Source: Natrinema hispanicum (lineage in GTDB: Archaea; Halobacteriota; Halobacteria; Halobacteriales; Natrialbaceae). Taken from it: a stretch of DNA of 64,000 nt. This document shows positions 34,830 to 42,525 of this stretch, in pieces. The stretch's first letter is position 1. Every line of letters begins with the position of its first letter. The notes beneath the pieces were generated by a model. That model was given only the letters and a program-made list of their open reading frames with translations. It had not been told where the DNA came from and ran no database searches. The stretch is from the NCBI RefSeq assembly GCF_900111485.1, contig NZ_FOIC01000016.1:1-64000 (forward strand). The letters are read 5' to 3'. A program made the translations under genes and the position numbers.

Positions 34830-36566
34830 TTAGGGCATCACCCCACGCACGGACTCGAGGACGAGACTCGGGTCGACGACGACGCTTGGCTTCCAGGGGT
34901 CGATGCCGGGGCCGAACAGCCCACCGGCGTCGATGATGCTCGCAAGCGGGAGCGAGTAGGCGATGATCACGAGGACGACGGCGATCGAAGTCCAGAGCTT
35001 GAGGTTGTCGATGATCGCTGGCGAGTCCTCGGGGCCCGAGAGCGTGCCGGCATAGGTGTTGTCCGGAATCGCATCGCTGGTGGAGCCACCGATGGTCGTC
35101 AGGACCATGTTCGTGATGAACAGGTACACCGAGAGGGTCAGCAACGCCGCGCCCAGAGCGACCTGTGCGTCGATCTCAGCGACGGTGCCGACGGCGGGAT
35201 CGAAGCTAAAGCCCTCGTACTGCGGTTCAGCAGTCCGACGGGGTATCCCGAACAGCCCGGCCCGGTGCATCGCGTTCGACATGAACGTCATGCCGATGAA
35301 CCACAGCACGACCTGGACCAGCCCGAGCGAGCGGTTCCAGATCTCTTTGCCGGTCAACTGTGGGATGAACCAGTAGGACGCCGCCATGAAGGTCAACGCG
35401 ACGGCGGTGCCGACTGTGAGGTGGAAGTGACCGACGACCCACCAGGAGTTGTGAACGAGGTAGTTGATGCTCAGGCCGGCGTTGATCATGCCGGAGAAGC
35501 CACCGGCAGCGAACATGAGGCCGGCAAGCGCCATCCCGGTAAATGCCGGGTCACGCCATGGAAGTGCCTTGAGCCAGCTGAGGTAGCCCTCACCGCCGCG
35601 CTGGCGCGCGCCGTGTTCCATGCTGGCGACGACGGTAAACGCGGTCAGCAGGCTTGGCAACAGCAGGAACATCGTGTTCGTCATCGCGATGAACTTGAAC
35701 CCTTCCGCGATGCCGGGATCCAGATACTGGTGGTGGATCCCAACCGGCGTCGACAGGATCAGGAACAGCACGAAGACGACACGTGCGAGCGGATCGCTGA
35801 ACAGCTTGCCACCGGAGAGCTTCGGCAGCATGGTGTACCACAGCATGTACGCCGGCATCAGCCAGAAGTACACGACTGGGTGGCCGAAGAACCAGAACAG
35901 CGTCCGGGTGAGCAGCGGGTTAACGGAGTCGATGATCCCCAGCGACCACGGGAGCAGGAACGCGAGGATCGAGATGGCGACACCGATCGAGCTGAGATAC
36001 CAGAACAGCATCGTCGTCAACGCCATGAACGTCGGCAGCGGGATCCGTTCGTCGGGATTGTCCTTCTTCCAGGCCCACCATGTCCGGAACCAGTCGAAGC
36101 CAGCGAGCCAGGTCCCGACGACGAACAGGACGAAGCCCACATAAAACGCCGGATGCGCCTGGAACGGCGAATAAAACGTATACAGGACGTCGGCGTTCAT
36201 CGGAATCTGGTCGACGACGCCGCCGAGGATCGAGACGCCGACCAGGAGCGTTCCGAGCGACATCATTGCGTACCAGCCCCACGTAAAGCGGATGTCTTTG
36301 ACACCGCGATCGAGGCTAGTCGTTACTGCCCAGGTGAAGATCCCCACGAGGAAGAAGATCGTGAACGTGATCACCAGCAACACGCCGTGGGCAGTCAACA
36401 CGGTGTAGTAGTCCTGCGAGGGGATGAACCGCAAGACGTTCGTTCGGTGCAGGCCCTGAATGAGCCCGAGCGTCCCGCCGATCATCAGCGCGAGGAAGGA
36501 ACTCCAGAGTGCGGCTCTGATTACGCGTGCCTCCTCTGGGAACTGGTCGATGTAGGCGTTACGCAT
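34830..36566 (-). CDS. cbaA: ba3-type terminal oxidase subunit I
   Basis: This 578-residue, 13-helix membrane protein is the catalytic subunit that reduces oxygen to water. Visible heme and CuB ligands are in TAHGVLL (low-spin heme), FFGHPVVYFW (CuB His with the Tyr of the cross-linked pair), STPVGIHHQYLDP (two CuB His) and VVGHFHLTVG (heme a3 and b His). It resembles the B-type (ba3) oxidases. The second ATG (36566) is used as start because a perfect SD, GGAGGTGAT at 36571-36579, is placed properly for it; the gene overlaps the end of subunit II by 8 bases. Confidence 0.95.
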   Translation of the reverse strand: MRNAYIDQFPEEARVIRAALWSSFLALMIGGTLGLIQGLHRTNVLRFIPSQDYYTVLTAHGVLLVITFTIFFLVGIFTWAVTTSLDRGVKDIRFTWGWYAMMSLGTLLVGVSILGGVVDQIPMNADVLYTFYSPFQAHPAFYVGFVLFVVGTWLAGFDWFRTWWAWKKDNPDERIPLPTFMALTTMLFWYLSSIGVAISILAFLLPWSLGIIDSVNPLLTRTLFWFFGHPVVYFWLMPAYMLWYTMLPKLSGGKLFSDPLARVVFVLFLILSTPVGIHHQYLDPGIAEGFKFIAMTNTMFLLLPSLLTAFTVVASMEHGARQRGGEGYLSWLKALPWRDPAFTGMALAGLMFAAGGFSGMINAGLSINYLVHNSWWVVGHFHLTVGTAVALTFMAASYWFIPQLTGKEIWNRSLGLVQVVLWFIGMTFMSNAMHRAGLFGIPRRTAEPQYEGFSFDPAVGTVAEIDAQVALGAALLTLSVYLFITNMVLTTIGGSTSDAIPDNTYAGTLSGPEDSPAIIDNLKLWTSIAVVLVIIAYSLPLASIIDAGGLFGPGIDPWKPSVVVDPSLVLESVRGVMP

Positions 36567-37386
36567 CGCCATCACCTCCTTCGGTCGCGTTGGTGACCGT
36601 GAGCGTCCCACTTCCCTCGTGGCCGTCGACGGTCACCGTCCAGTCGTGATCGCCTGTTCCAAAGTCAGTCGTGTCGACCGCGAACTCGAGGGTTTCGCTG
36701 CCGTGTGCGGGCACCGTGACGTCCTGCTCGACGGTCTGATCCTGCTCGACGGTCTGATCCTGCTCGACGGTCTGATTGCCGATCTCGAGGGTTGCGGTCG
36801 TTTCGAGGTCGTAATTCATATCGTTGCTGACGGTGGTGTTGATCGTCGTCTGGTTGCCGAGCTGGGCCTCGTCGGGGGCCTCAGTCGACAGTTCGGTCAG
36901 ATCGAACTCGTCTTCAGGAACGACGTTCAGTTTGCCTTCCATCGTGTGGTGGTATGCACCACAGTACTCGTTGCAGAGAATGCCGTACTCGCCGGGTTCG
37001 TCGAACTCGACGGTCATCTCTGAGACTTGTCCAGGGACGACCATCGTGTTCACGTTCGTCCCGGCGACAGTATAGCTGTGTGTCACGTCCCGGCTCGTCA
37101 CGTAAAACGTCACGGTGCTGTTCGCCGGCACCGTGATCTCGCTTGGCGTGTACGCCCACGCCTGAGCGACGACGGCCGCCTCGTATTCGTTGCCACCGAC
37201 GTGTGTGACGCCAGGGTCACTGAACCGCTCGTCGTCGTTGATCGTGTCCGGATCGATGGTGCCGCCATCGTCGTCGATCATGGCGATGCCGGGCCCGACC
37301 GCGCCGTACGTAATCGTCGCGATAAAGCCGACGATCAGCACCATCGCGACGGCCAGCCAGGTCTTTTCGTAGGTGTGAATGTTCAT
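36559..37386 (-). CDS. cbaB: ba3-type terminal oxidase subunit II with CARDB-like extension
   Basis: The 275-residue protein has one membrane helix (about 8-32), a cupredoxin domain (about 65-155) and the CuA site: His in DVTHSY and GILCNEYCGAYHHTM with two Cys, His and Met. It accepts electrons from a copper protein such as halocyanin. After the cupredoxin domain comes an unusual extension (about 180-265) with NMNYDLETTATLEIGNQ, resembling a CARDB-like beta sandwich, that contains a three-fold repeat VEQDQT. This is longer than ordinary subunits II. Its ATG overlaps the preceding stop by 4 bases. Confidence 0.93.
   Translation of the reverse strand: MNIHTYEKTWLAVAMVLIVGFIATITYGAVGPGIAMIDDDGGTIDPDTINDDERFSDPGVTHVGGNEYEAAVVAQAWAYTPSEITVPANSTVTFYVTSRDVTHSYTVAGTNVNTMVVPGQVSEMTVEFDEPGEYGILCNEYCGAYHHTMEGKLNVVPEDEFDLTELSTEAPDEAQLGNQTTINTTVSNDMNYDLETTATLEIGNQTVEQDQTVEQDQTVEQDVTVPAHGSETLEFAVDTTDFGTGDHDWTVTVDGHEGSGTLTVTNATEGGDGDA
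36571..36579 (-). promoter_or_regulatory. perfect Shine-Dalgarno site for cbaA
   Basis: GGAGGTGAT on the minus strand is fully complementary to the conserved 16S 3-prime end. It lies inside the last codons of cbaB, 4 bases before the second cbaA ATG. It decides the start at 36566 rather than 36572, which it overlaps. Confidence 0.75.
36723..36776. repeat. 18-base tandem repeat, three copies, in cbaB
   Basis: CCTGCTCGACGGTCTGAT occurs three times head to tail (36723-36740, 36741-36758, 36759-36776) with no mismatch. Translated on the minus strand it gives three repeats of the residues V-E-Q-D-Q-T in the extension of subunit II. Perfect copies suggest recent slippage and possible length variation. 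Confidence 0.85.
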
Positions 37387-37610
37387 GCAAGCCCCACCAC
37401 CGTCAACAGCACCCCGGTGACGGTCGGCCCGTTACCGAGGAACTCGATGAAGTACATGAATATCCACAGTGCCACCAGTATGAGAAAGTAGATCCCAACC
37501 AGAATCGCTGTTCCGATCGGATCGTACTCGTCGTGATCGAGTTCACGAACCTGATCGGTCTCATCAGTGGGATGCTTCCCATCCACCCCTTTTTCGATAG
37601 CCGAACTCAT
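37383..37610 (-). CDS. cbaD: small subunit of ba3 oxidase operon, CbaD-like
   Basis: The 75-residue protein has a charged N-terminal half rich in His and Asp (about 1-35), then a strong membrane helix (about 37-60, TAILVGIYFLILVALWIFMYF) and a hydrophobic end. It is the first gene of the oxidase operon and overlaps the start of subunit II by 4 bases. One-helix small subunits of this kind are known from the ba3 oxidase of Thermus and as CbaD in haloarchaea. Assigned by place and topology. Confidence 0.65.
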   Translation of the reverse strand: MSSAIEKGVDGKHPTDETDQVRELDHDEYDPIGTAILVGIYFLILVALWIFMYFIEFLGNGPTVTGVLLTVVGLA

Positions 37611-37711
37611 ACGGAGTGGTAGGGAAAGGGCATGACTTACTGCCAATCATCATTCCCGGCCACTGGGAACGGGTTGGGGAATTAAGCTATCCACCGTCTA
37701 AACCAATGTGT
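37611..37711. promoter_or_regulatory. shared promoter region of the oxidase and copper genes
   Basis: About 100 bases separate the divergent operons. It contains TTCCC-N7-GGGAA (37647-37663), a weak inverted repeat, and GGAATTAAGC (37678-37687), a TATA-like element for the plus-strand genes. Co-regulation of oxidase and copper handling is inferred from this layout. Confidence 0.4.
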
Positions 37712-37924
37712 ATGAGCCTCGAGACACTCCAACCTCGACACGCGGCAGCTGTCGGGTTGCTTGCGTTGATCCCGCTTATCGTCTATGGAATCACGGATTC
37801 GGTATTCGCCGGTGGCGTCAGCATGCTCAACACTGGCCTCATCTACGGCTCGCTGTATCTCGCCATGTCACCGGTCGAGACGTCCCACGGCCACCATGGT
37901 GACGGCAGCGGCACCCTCGGCTAA
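37712..37924 (+). CDS. small two-helix membrane protein, CbaE-like
   Basis: This 70-residue protein has two membrane helices (about 10-30 and 34-53) and a His-rich tail with SHGHHGDGSG that could bind copper. It is divergent from the oxidase operon and 14 bases before the TauE/SafE gene. An alternative start 2 codons earlier at 37706 is possible. In related haloarchaea a short protein at this place is annotated as an oxidase subunit; I cannot confirm that here. Confidence 0.6.
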   Translation: MSLETLQPRHAAAVGLLALIPLIVYGITDSVFAGGVSMLNTGLIYGSLYLAMSPVETSHGHHGDGSGTLG

Positions 37925-37938
37925 CGCTTTCAGTTCAG

Positions 37939-38817
37939 ATGACCCTCGTTTCATCCGTATCGAGCCCGCTCTCGACCGCTCTTCCGCTTGAGTCCGGCGT
38001 CCACTCACTGATCGTACCGCTGATGGGTGCGTCGGTACCGTCGGGTGCCGTCCTCGAGCGCGTGAACCTGCTTTTGCTGTTCGTCGTCGGACTGCTGGCT
38101 GGCGCACACTGTTTGGGGATGTGTGGCCCACTGGTGACGGCGTATGCCGACCGGATCGGTGCGGCGAGCAGTAAACGCCGCGACGACACGCTCACCGGCT
38201 ACGAGGTGCGCCAGCATGCGCTGTTTAACCTCGGTCGGACGGCCAGCTACGCTGTGGTCGGCGGCCTGTTCGGTCTGCTCGGGGCGATCACGATCGCCTC
38301 GAGCGAGGCCGTCGCCGCCATCGGCGACAGCGTCAGGGGCGTGACGGGAATCCTCGTCGGGATCGCGATCGTCACGAGCGGCCTGTACTATCTCCGGGGG
38401 CAAACTGCCGTTCCCGGTCACGGACTGCCGATCATCGGAACGGCCTTCCGCCGACTCTCCGATCTCCTCTCGAGCCGGATCGACCGCTACGCGACGTCGC
38501 CGGGGATTTTCGCACTCGGTGCGGTTCATGGCCTCATGCCGTGTCCGATCATCTATCCGGCGTACCTCTATGCGTTCGCGCTCGGCTCACCGACGCGCGG
38601 AGCGCTCTCACTCGCCGCTCTCGGGCTGGGGACGATTCCCACACTGTTCGCCTACGGGACCGTCCTGAACACGATCGGGCCCGACACGCGCGTTCGACTC
38701 CATCGTGGACTGGGGGCTGCGTTCGTCGTGCTCGGCTACATTCCCCTCTCACACGGGCTGATGCTGTACGGCATCCATCTGCCACACGTCCCGCTCCCGT
38801 ACATTAACCTGTTCTAA
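37939..38817 (+). CDS. TauE/SafE-type membrane protein of the oxidase cluster
   Basis: The 292-residue protein has about six membrane helices and two Cys-bearing motifs: GAHCLGMCGP (His57, Cys58, Met61, Cys62) and HGLMPCP (His197, Cys202). Proteins of this UreH/SafE-like group often stand next to cbb3 oxidase maturation genes and copper ATPases and are thought to move copper or reducing power across the membrane. The Cys-Met-His pattern fits copper. It ends 2 bases before the ATPase start, so the two are surely co-translated. The exact cargo is not established. Confidence 0.8.
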   Translation: MTLVSSVSSPLSTALPLESGVHSLIVPLMGASVPSGAVLERVNLLLLFVVGLLAGAHCLGMCGPLVTAYADRIGAASSKRRDDTLTGYEVRQHALFNLGRTASYAVVGGLFGLLGAITIASSEAVAAIGDSVRGVTGILVGIAIVTSGLYYLRGQTAVPGHGLPIIGTAFRRLSDLLSSRIDRYATSPGIFALGAVHGLMPCPIIYPAYLYAFALGSPTRGALSLAALGLGTIPTLFAYGTVLNTIGPDTRVRLHRGLGAAFVVLGYIPLSHGLMLYGIHLPHVPLPYINLF

Positions 38818-38819
38818 CG

Positions 38820-41267
38820 ATGGGTGAGAATCCACAGCAGTCCGCGCAGTCGCCCGCGGCGGCAGCCAATGCAGGAACTGCGAACCCAACCGGCAACGGG
38901 TCACCGGCCGAGCCCGAGGCCGACACCGATACCTGCGACCTCTGTGAGCTGCCGACTCCGCCGACTCCGATCACCGAGCCCGACGTCGACGGCTCGTTTT
39001 GTTGTCAGGGCTGTCTCGAGGTCGCTCGGACGCTCGAGCGAACCGACGGCCCCGACGAGGCGGAGCTACAGTCACGACTGGACGACGACGGTCCCGACCT
39101 CGATGAGCTCGAGGGTGAGGACGCCTTCCTCGCGGTCGATGGGATGCACTGTTCGACGTGTGAAGCGTTCCTCGAGACGACCGCCGAACGCGAAGCGGGC
39201 GTCCGTGGCGTAACGGCCAGTTACGCGACGGACACGATCCGAATCGTCTACGATCCCGACGAACTCGCGGCTGACGAGCTTCCTGACATCGTTTCCGGCT
39301 ACGGCTATACTGCGTCAGACCGCTCGAGTGCCGACGATGAAGACGCCGATGATCGGCTCGGTGCGCTCCTGTTCGGGGCCTTTTTCGGCATGATGGTCAT
39401 GACGTGGTACATCCTGTTTCTGTACCCGACTTACTTCGGTTTCGAGCCGATCGCCGACTTCGGCGGCTATGACGGCATGTTTCTGACGGCGAACATCTGG
39501 GTGTTTACCTCGTTCGTTCTCTTTTATACCGGCTATCCGACCCTCCGCGGGGCGTACGTCAGCCTCCGGGCGGGTCGACCGAACATGGACCTGCTCGTTG
39601 CGCTCGCCGCACTCGGGTCGTATAGCTACAGCGCGATCGCGACTCTGCTAGGGCGGACCCACGTCTACTTCGACGTGACCGTTGCGATCATTATCGTCGT
39701 CACCGCGGGCACCCACTACGAGCAGGCGGTCAAACGCCGTGCGACCGGCCTCCTCTCTGAACTGACCGAACAGCAGGTCGACGAGGCCCGCCGTGAGAGC
39801 GGCGAGACGGTCCCCCTCGAGGACGTCGATCCCGGCGATCGCCTGCTCGTCCGTCCCGGCGAGCGGATCCCGCTCGACGGCAACGTCGCTGAAGGCTCGG
39901 CTGCCGTCGACGAGTCGCTCGTCACCGGTGAATCGCTGCCCGTCGGCAAGACGCTGGGTGATCCGGTTCGGGGTGGCACCGTCGTTACCGACGCCCCGCT
40001 CGTTGTCACCGTCGGCGACGAGGCCGAAAGCACGCTCGACCGGCTCGTTTCGCTGCTCTGGTCGATCCAGAGCGCCCGTCCAGGCGTCCAGCGACTCGCC
40101 GACAAGCTCGCGACGGTGTTCGTCCCGCTTGTCGTCATCCTCGCGGTCGGGACAACCGCCGTCTTGCTCGCGACCGGCTCGAGCGTCTCGCGGGCGCTGT
40201 TGATCGGGCTGACAGTCGTGATCGTCTCCTGTCCGTGTGCGCTTGGGCTCGCGACGCCGCTTGCGATCGCCGCGGGGATTCAGTCCGCCGCCGAGCGGGG
40301 GATCGTCGTCGCCGCGGAGACGATCTTCGAGGACGCCAGAGACGTCGATGTCGTCGTCCTCGACAAGACGGGGACGCTCACGACTGGGACGATGACCGTC
40401 GAAGACGTACACGCCGTCGATGACGTCGATGCCGACGAACTGCTCCGGCGGGCTGGCACCGTCGAGGCACTCTCCGAGCATCCGATCGCAGCCGCCATCG
40501 CGGACGCAGCATCCGAGTCTGCGACCGAGGACGCAACGACCGCCGTCGACGAGTTCGAGCGGGCCGACCGCGGTGTCAGCGGCTGCGTCGACGGCGACCG
40601 CGTCGTCGTCGGCCACCCCGACTTCCTCCGCGAGCACGGGCTCGCCGTTCCCGAGGCGCTCGCGTCTCGAATCACCGAAACCCGTGACGCGGGTGATGTA
40701 CCGGTCGTCGTCGGCTGGGACGGGCAGGCTCACGGCGTGATCGTCGTCGGTGACTCACCGCGTGACGAACTCGATGACGCGCTCGAGACCCTCTCGTCGG
40801 GCCGCGACGTCGTCGTTCTGACTGGCGACGAGGGCGCGGCGGCCGATCGGTTCCGCGCGCTCGAGGGTGTCGACGAGGTCTTTGCCGGTGTTCCGCCGGA
40901 GGCAAAAGCCGAGACCGTCGACCGGTTGCGGAGTCGAGGGACGGTCGCGATGGTCGGCGACGGGAGCAACGACGCGCCCGCGTTGGCAACTGCGGACGTC
41001 GGAATCGCGATGGGCAGTGGGACAAAACTCGCGACTGACGCAGCCGACGCGGTGATCGTCGGCGACGACCTCGGTGCCGTCTCCGAGACGTTCGATATCG
41101 CGACGAGCACCCATCGGCGAATCCGGCAGAACCTCGGCTGGGCCTTTGCCTACAACGCGGTCGCGATCCCGCTGGCGGTGCTCGGCCTGTTGAACCCATT
41201 GTTCGCCGCCGTCGCGATGGCTGCCAGTAGCGCGCTGGTCGTCCTCAACTCCTCGCGGTCGATGTAG
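38820..41267 (+). CDS. copper P-type ATPase, CcoI-like
   Basis: This 815-residue pump exports copper for oxidase assembly. It has an N-terminal cysteine module (Cys39, Cys42, then FCCQGC with Cys61, 62, 65) typical of CcoI/FixI-like ATPases, one HMA domain with GMHCSTC (Cys111, Cys114), membrane helices, the CPC transport motif (471-473), the phosphorylation site DKTGT (Asp515), SEHPIAAA, and GDGSNDAPAL. The first 35 residues are a disordered Pro/Ala-rich stretch. The neighbours and N-terminal module make delivery of copper to the oxidase likelier than general detoxification (CopA). Confidence 0.9.
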   Translation: MGENPQQSAQSPAAAANAGTANPTGNGSPAEPEADTDTCDLCELPTPPTPITEPDVDGSFCCQGCLEVARTLERTDGPDEAELQSRLDDDGPDLDELEGEDAFLAVDGMHCSTCEAFLETTAEREAGVRGVTASYATDTIRIVYDPDELAADELPDIVSGYGYTASDRSSADDEDADDRLGALLFGAFFGMMVMTWYILFLYPTYFGFEPIADFGGYDGMFLTANIWVFTSFVLFYTGYPTLRGAYVSLRAGRPNMDLLVALAALGSYSYSAIATLLGRTHVYFDVTVAIIIVVTAGTHYEQAVKRRATGLLSELTEQQVDEARRESGETVPLEDVDPGDRLLVRPGERIPLDGNVAEGSAAVDESLVTGESLPVGKTLGDPVRGGTVVTDAPLVVTVGDEAESTLDRLVSLLWSIQSARPGVQRLADKLATVFVPLVVILAVGTTAVLLATGSSVSRALLIGLTVVIVSCPCALGLATPLAIAAGIQSAAERGIVVAAETIFEDARDVDVVVLDKTGTLTTGTMTVEDVHAVDDVDADELLRRAGTVEALSEHPIAAAIADAASESATEDATTAVDEFERADRGVSGCVDGDRVVVGHPDFLREHGLAVPEALASRITETRDAGDVPVVVGWDGQAHGVIVVGDSPRDELDDALETLSSGRDVVVLTGDEGAAADRFRALEGVDEVFAGVPPEAKAETVDRLRSRGTVAMVGDGSNDAPALATADVGIAMGSGTKLATDAADAVIVGDDLGAVSETFDIATSTHRRIRQNLGWAFAYNAVAIPLAVLGLLNPLFAAVAMAASSALVVLNSSRSM

Positions 41268-41297
41268 CCACGTGAGCCGACTCGGTTCGGCTGCCGG

Positions 41298-41537
41298 TTA
41301 CTCCACTGTATCCTCGTCAGTTGTGACGACCCGCTCGAGTTCCCGGCGCTCGCCGTTTTCGTAGACGTAGGTCGTCTCCGCGTCCTCGTCGCGTGTCCGT
41401 CGATGACTGCCGTCACAGAAGGGAAACGACCCCGACAGGCCGCACTGACAGACCGCGATATCACCGTTTTCGTCGTCGATATCGGACGGCTCGAGTTTTC
41501 GTGGCCCCGTCGCCTCGAGTTCGACAAGTCGTGACAT
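41298..41537 (-). CDS. CDGSH iron-sulfur domain protein
   Basis: This 79-residue protein has VCQCGLSGSFPFCDGSHRR with Cys30, Cys32, Cys41 and His45, the three-Cys one-His ligand set for a 2Fe-2S cluster. Such proteins take part in iron or redox handling; the specific role is unknown. ATG 41537 is chosen since it gives the usual short N terminus; an upstream in-frame start would add 36 residues with no such features. It converges with the copper ATPase. Confidence 0.9.
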   Translation of the reverse strand: MSRLVELEATGPRKLEPSDIDDENGDIAVCQCGLSGSFPFCDGSHRRTRDEDAETTYVYENGERRELERVVTTDEDTVE

Positions 41538-41686
41538 GACTTCGTCTCGGATCGCCGGCGACAAAACCTTTCGCTCGCATCGGGGGTCGTCGAACGGACG
41601 ACTACGCCCGTTGCTGTCATACTGCACGGGTTCCGGGAACGGCAAGGTTCTTGGTATGGCTCTCGAATATCGGGGTACGCACAGCT

Positions 41687-41977
41687 ATGTCGTCTCCTGC
41701 GGCAATGCCGACGGCGGTCGCACTCGCGGTCGTCAAAACGCTCGTCCTCATCGTCGGCGGCGTTATCACGTCGTTTGCGTACAAGGCCTATCGGCGAACC
41801 CGGCAGCCAGCCCTTGGCTATCTCACACTTGGGTTCGGACTCGTGACGCTCGGGCTGGTGCTCGCCGGCATGCTCTATGAGTTGCTCACTGTTCCGTTAA
41901 TGACAGGCATCCTTTTCGAGAGCCTGCTAGTTCTGGCTGGCTTTCTCGTGATCGCGCATTCGCTGTACGTCACCTGA
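41687..41977 (+). CDS. three-helix membrane protein of unknown function
   Basis: The 96-residue protein has three hydrophobic segments (about 12-31, 42-63, 70-92) and a basic loop YKAYRRTRQPAL between the first two. This matches a small haloarchaeal membrane family often next to HTH regulators (I believe DUF7521, unverified). No regulator gene is adjacent here. The ATG at 41687 is preferred; other in-frame ATGs at 41651 and 41705 are possible. Function unknown. Confidence 0.68.
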   Translation: MSSPAAMPTAVALAVVKTLVLIVGGVITSFAYKAYRRTRQPALGYLTLGFGLVTLGLVLAGMLYELLTVPLMTGILFESLLVLAGFLVIAHSLYVT

Positions 41978-42041
41978 CGTCTATCGGACGTCGATCGAAC
42001 GCGAGATACGATCAATCACTCACGGACTGGTGTCCGGCAGT

Positions 42042-42075
42042 ATACGAACCCAAACTGTTTTGGGATCACTCGTAT
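42042..42075. repeat. nested hairpin in the intergenic gap
   Basis: Outer arms ATACGA and TCGTAT (42042-42047, 42070-42075) surround inner arms CCCAAA and TTTGGG (42049-42054, 42059-42064) with loop CTGT. It directly follows the GTCCGGCAGTAT motif, sharing its last bases. It could be a terminator-like or binding structure. Confidence 0.5.
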
Positions 42076-42204
42076 GCGTGATCGGGCAATACGTCGGCAC
42101 GCGGCAGGGAAATCTAGTAACTACTGAACGTCACTGCACACCTGCTTGCACGACTGCTGTGCGATCGGTGTGACTCGGTTCAGTTGGGACTAGCGAGCAT
42201 TGAC

Positions 42205-42280
42205 ACGGTCTGCTGTCAGTGTCGGTGGGACCGCGACCGTCTTGGGGTCCTCCCGGTACCCAACAACAGGAAACCGTATG
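42205..42280. repeat. intergenic double-hairpin repeat, copy C
   Basis: Left arm ACGGTCTGCTGTCA (42205-42218) is identical to copy B. The right arm AACAGGAAACCGT (42265-42277) is the reverse complement of the left arm of copy A. The inner stem is degenerate. Ends with TATGAACC like copies A and B. Confidence 0.5.
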
Positions 42281-42435
42281 AACCATGGCGCTCCGCCCTG
42301 CCGTCGTACCCCCTTCTTTCCGACAGACTTCCCGAGATGATCGTCGACGAACGAGCAGCATCCGGGGCGGCCCAGCTGGTCGCGAACCTGCCGTAACCAC
42401 CCAGACGTAAGTAGACAGCATCACGAGTGATGGGT

Positions 42436-42525
42436 ATGAGCGGCGATCCCGTCTACGTAAGACCGACGTGGAGACGTGTTTCGAGTTGTCTGTATCGACT
42501 CCTCTCGACGAGTGATCGGCCATGA
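42436..42525 (+). CDS. possible short upstream frame before the FAD oxidoreductase
   Basis: A 29-codon frame starting MSGDPVYVRP ends with a TGA that overlaps the next ATG (ATGA). Such coupling is common in operons. Its C-terminal half is basic and Ser-rich, unlike haloarchaeal proteins, so translation is doubtful. Confidence 0.2.
   Translation: MSGDPVYVRPTWRRVSSCLYRLLSTSDRP

Larger units (their letters stand above)
41978..42521. other. 544-base gap with repeats and hairpins
   Basis: No convincing protein gene lies here. It contains the motif GTCCGGCAGTAT (42033-42044), an imperfect long hairpin (42042-42075), repeat copy C (42205-42280), and a short frame of 29 codons (42436-42525) overlapping the next gene by 4 bases. 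A 70-codon plus-strand frame at 42184-42396 runs through repeat copy C and is not accepted. Confidence 0.6.

Noticed and set aside
34638-36596. A 652-codon open frame on the plus strand opposite oxidase subunit I
   Set aside because: It is exactly antisense to a gene with all heme ligands, and its product is a Gln/Arg/His-rich sequence without hydrophobic core. Long antisense frames are common in GC-rich haloarchaeal DNA.
36723-36776. Tandem 18-base units as a possible CRISPR array
   Set aside because: The units are contiguous without spacers, in frame within a gene and only three in number.
39648-40733. A 361-codon minus-strand frame opposite the copper ATPase
   Set aside because: The sense strand has CPC, DKTGT and GDGSNDAP motifs; the antisense product is Asp/Arg-rich noise.
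42184-42396. A 70-codon plus-strand frame in the 544-base gap
   Set aside because: It lies across repeat copy C, has no promoter, and its composition does not resemble neighbouring genes.
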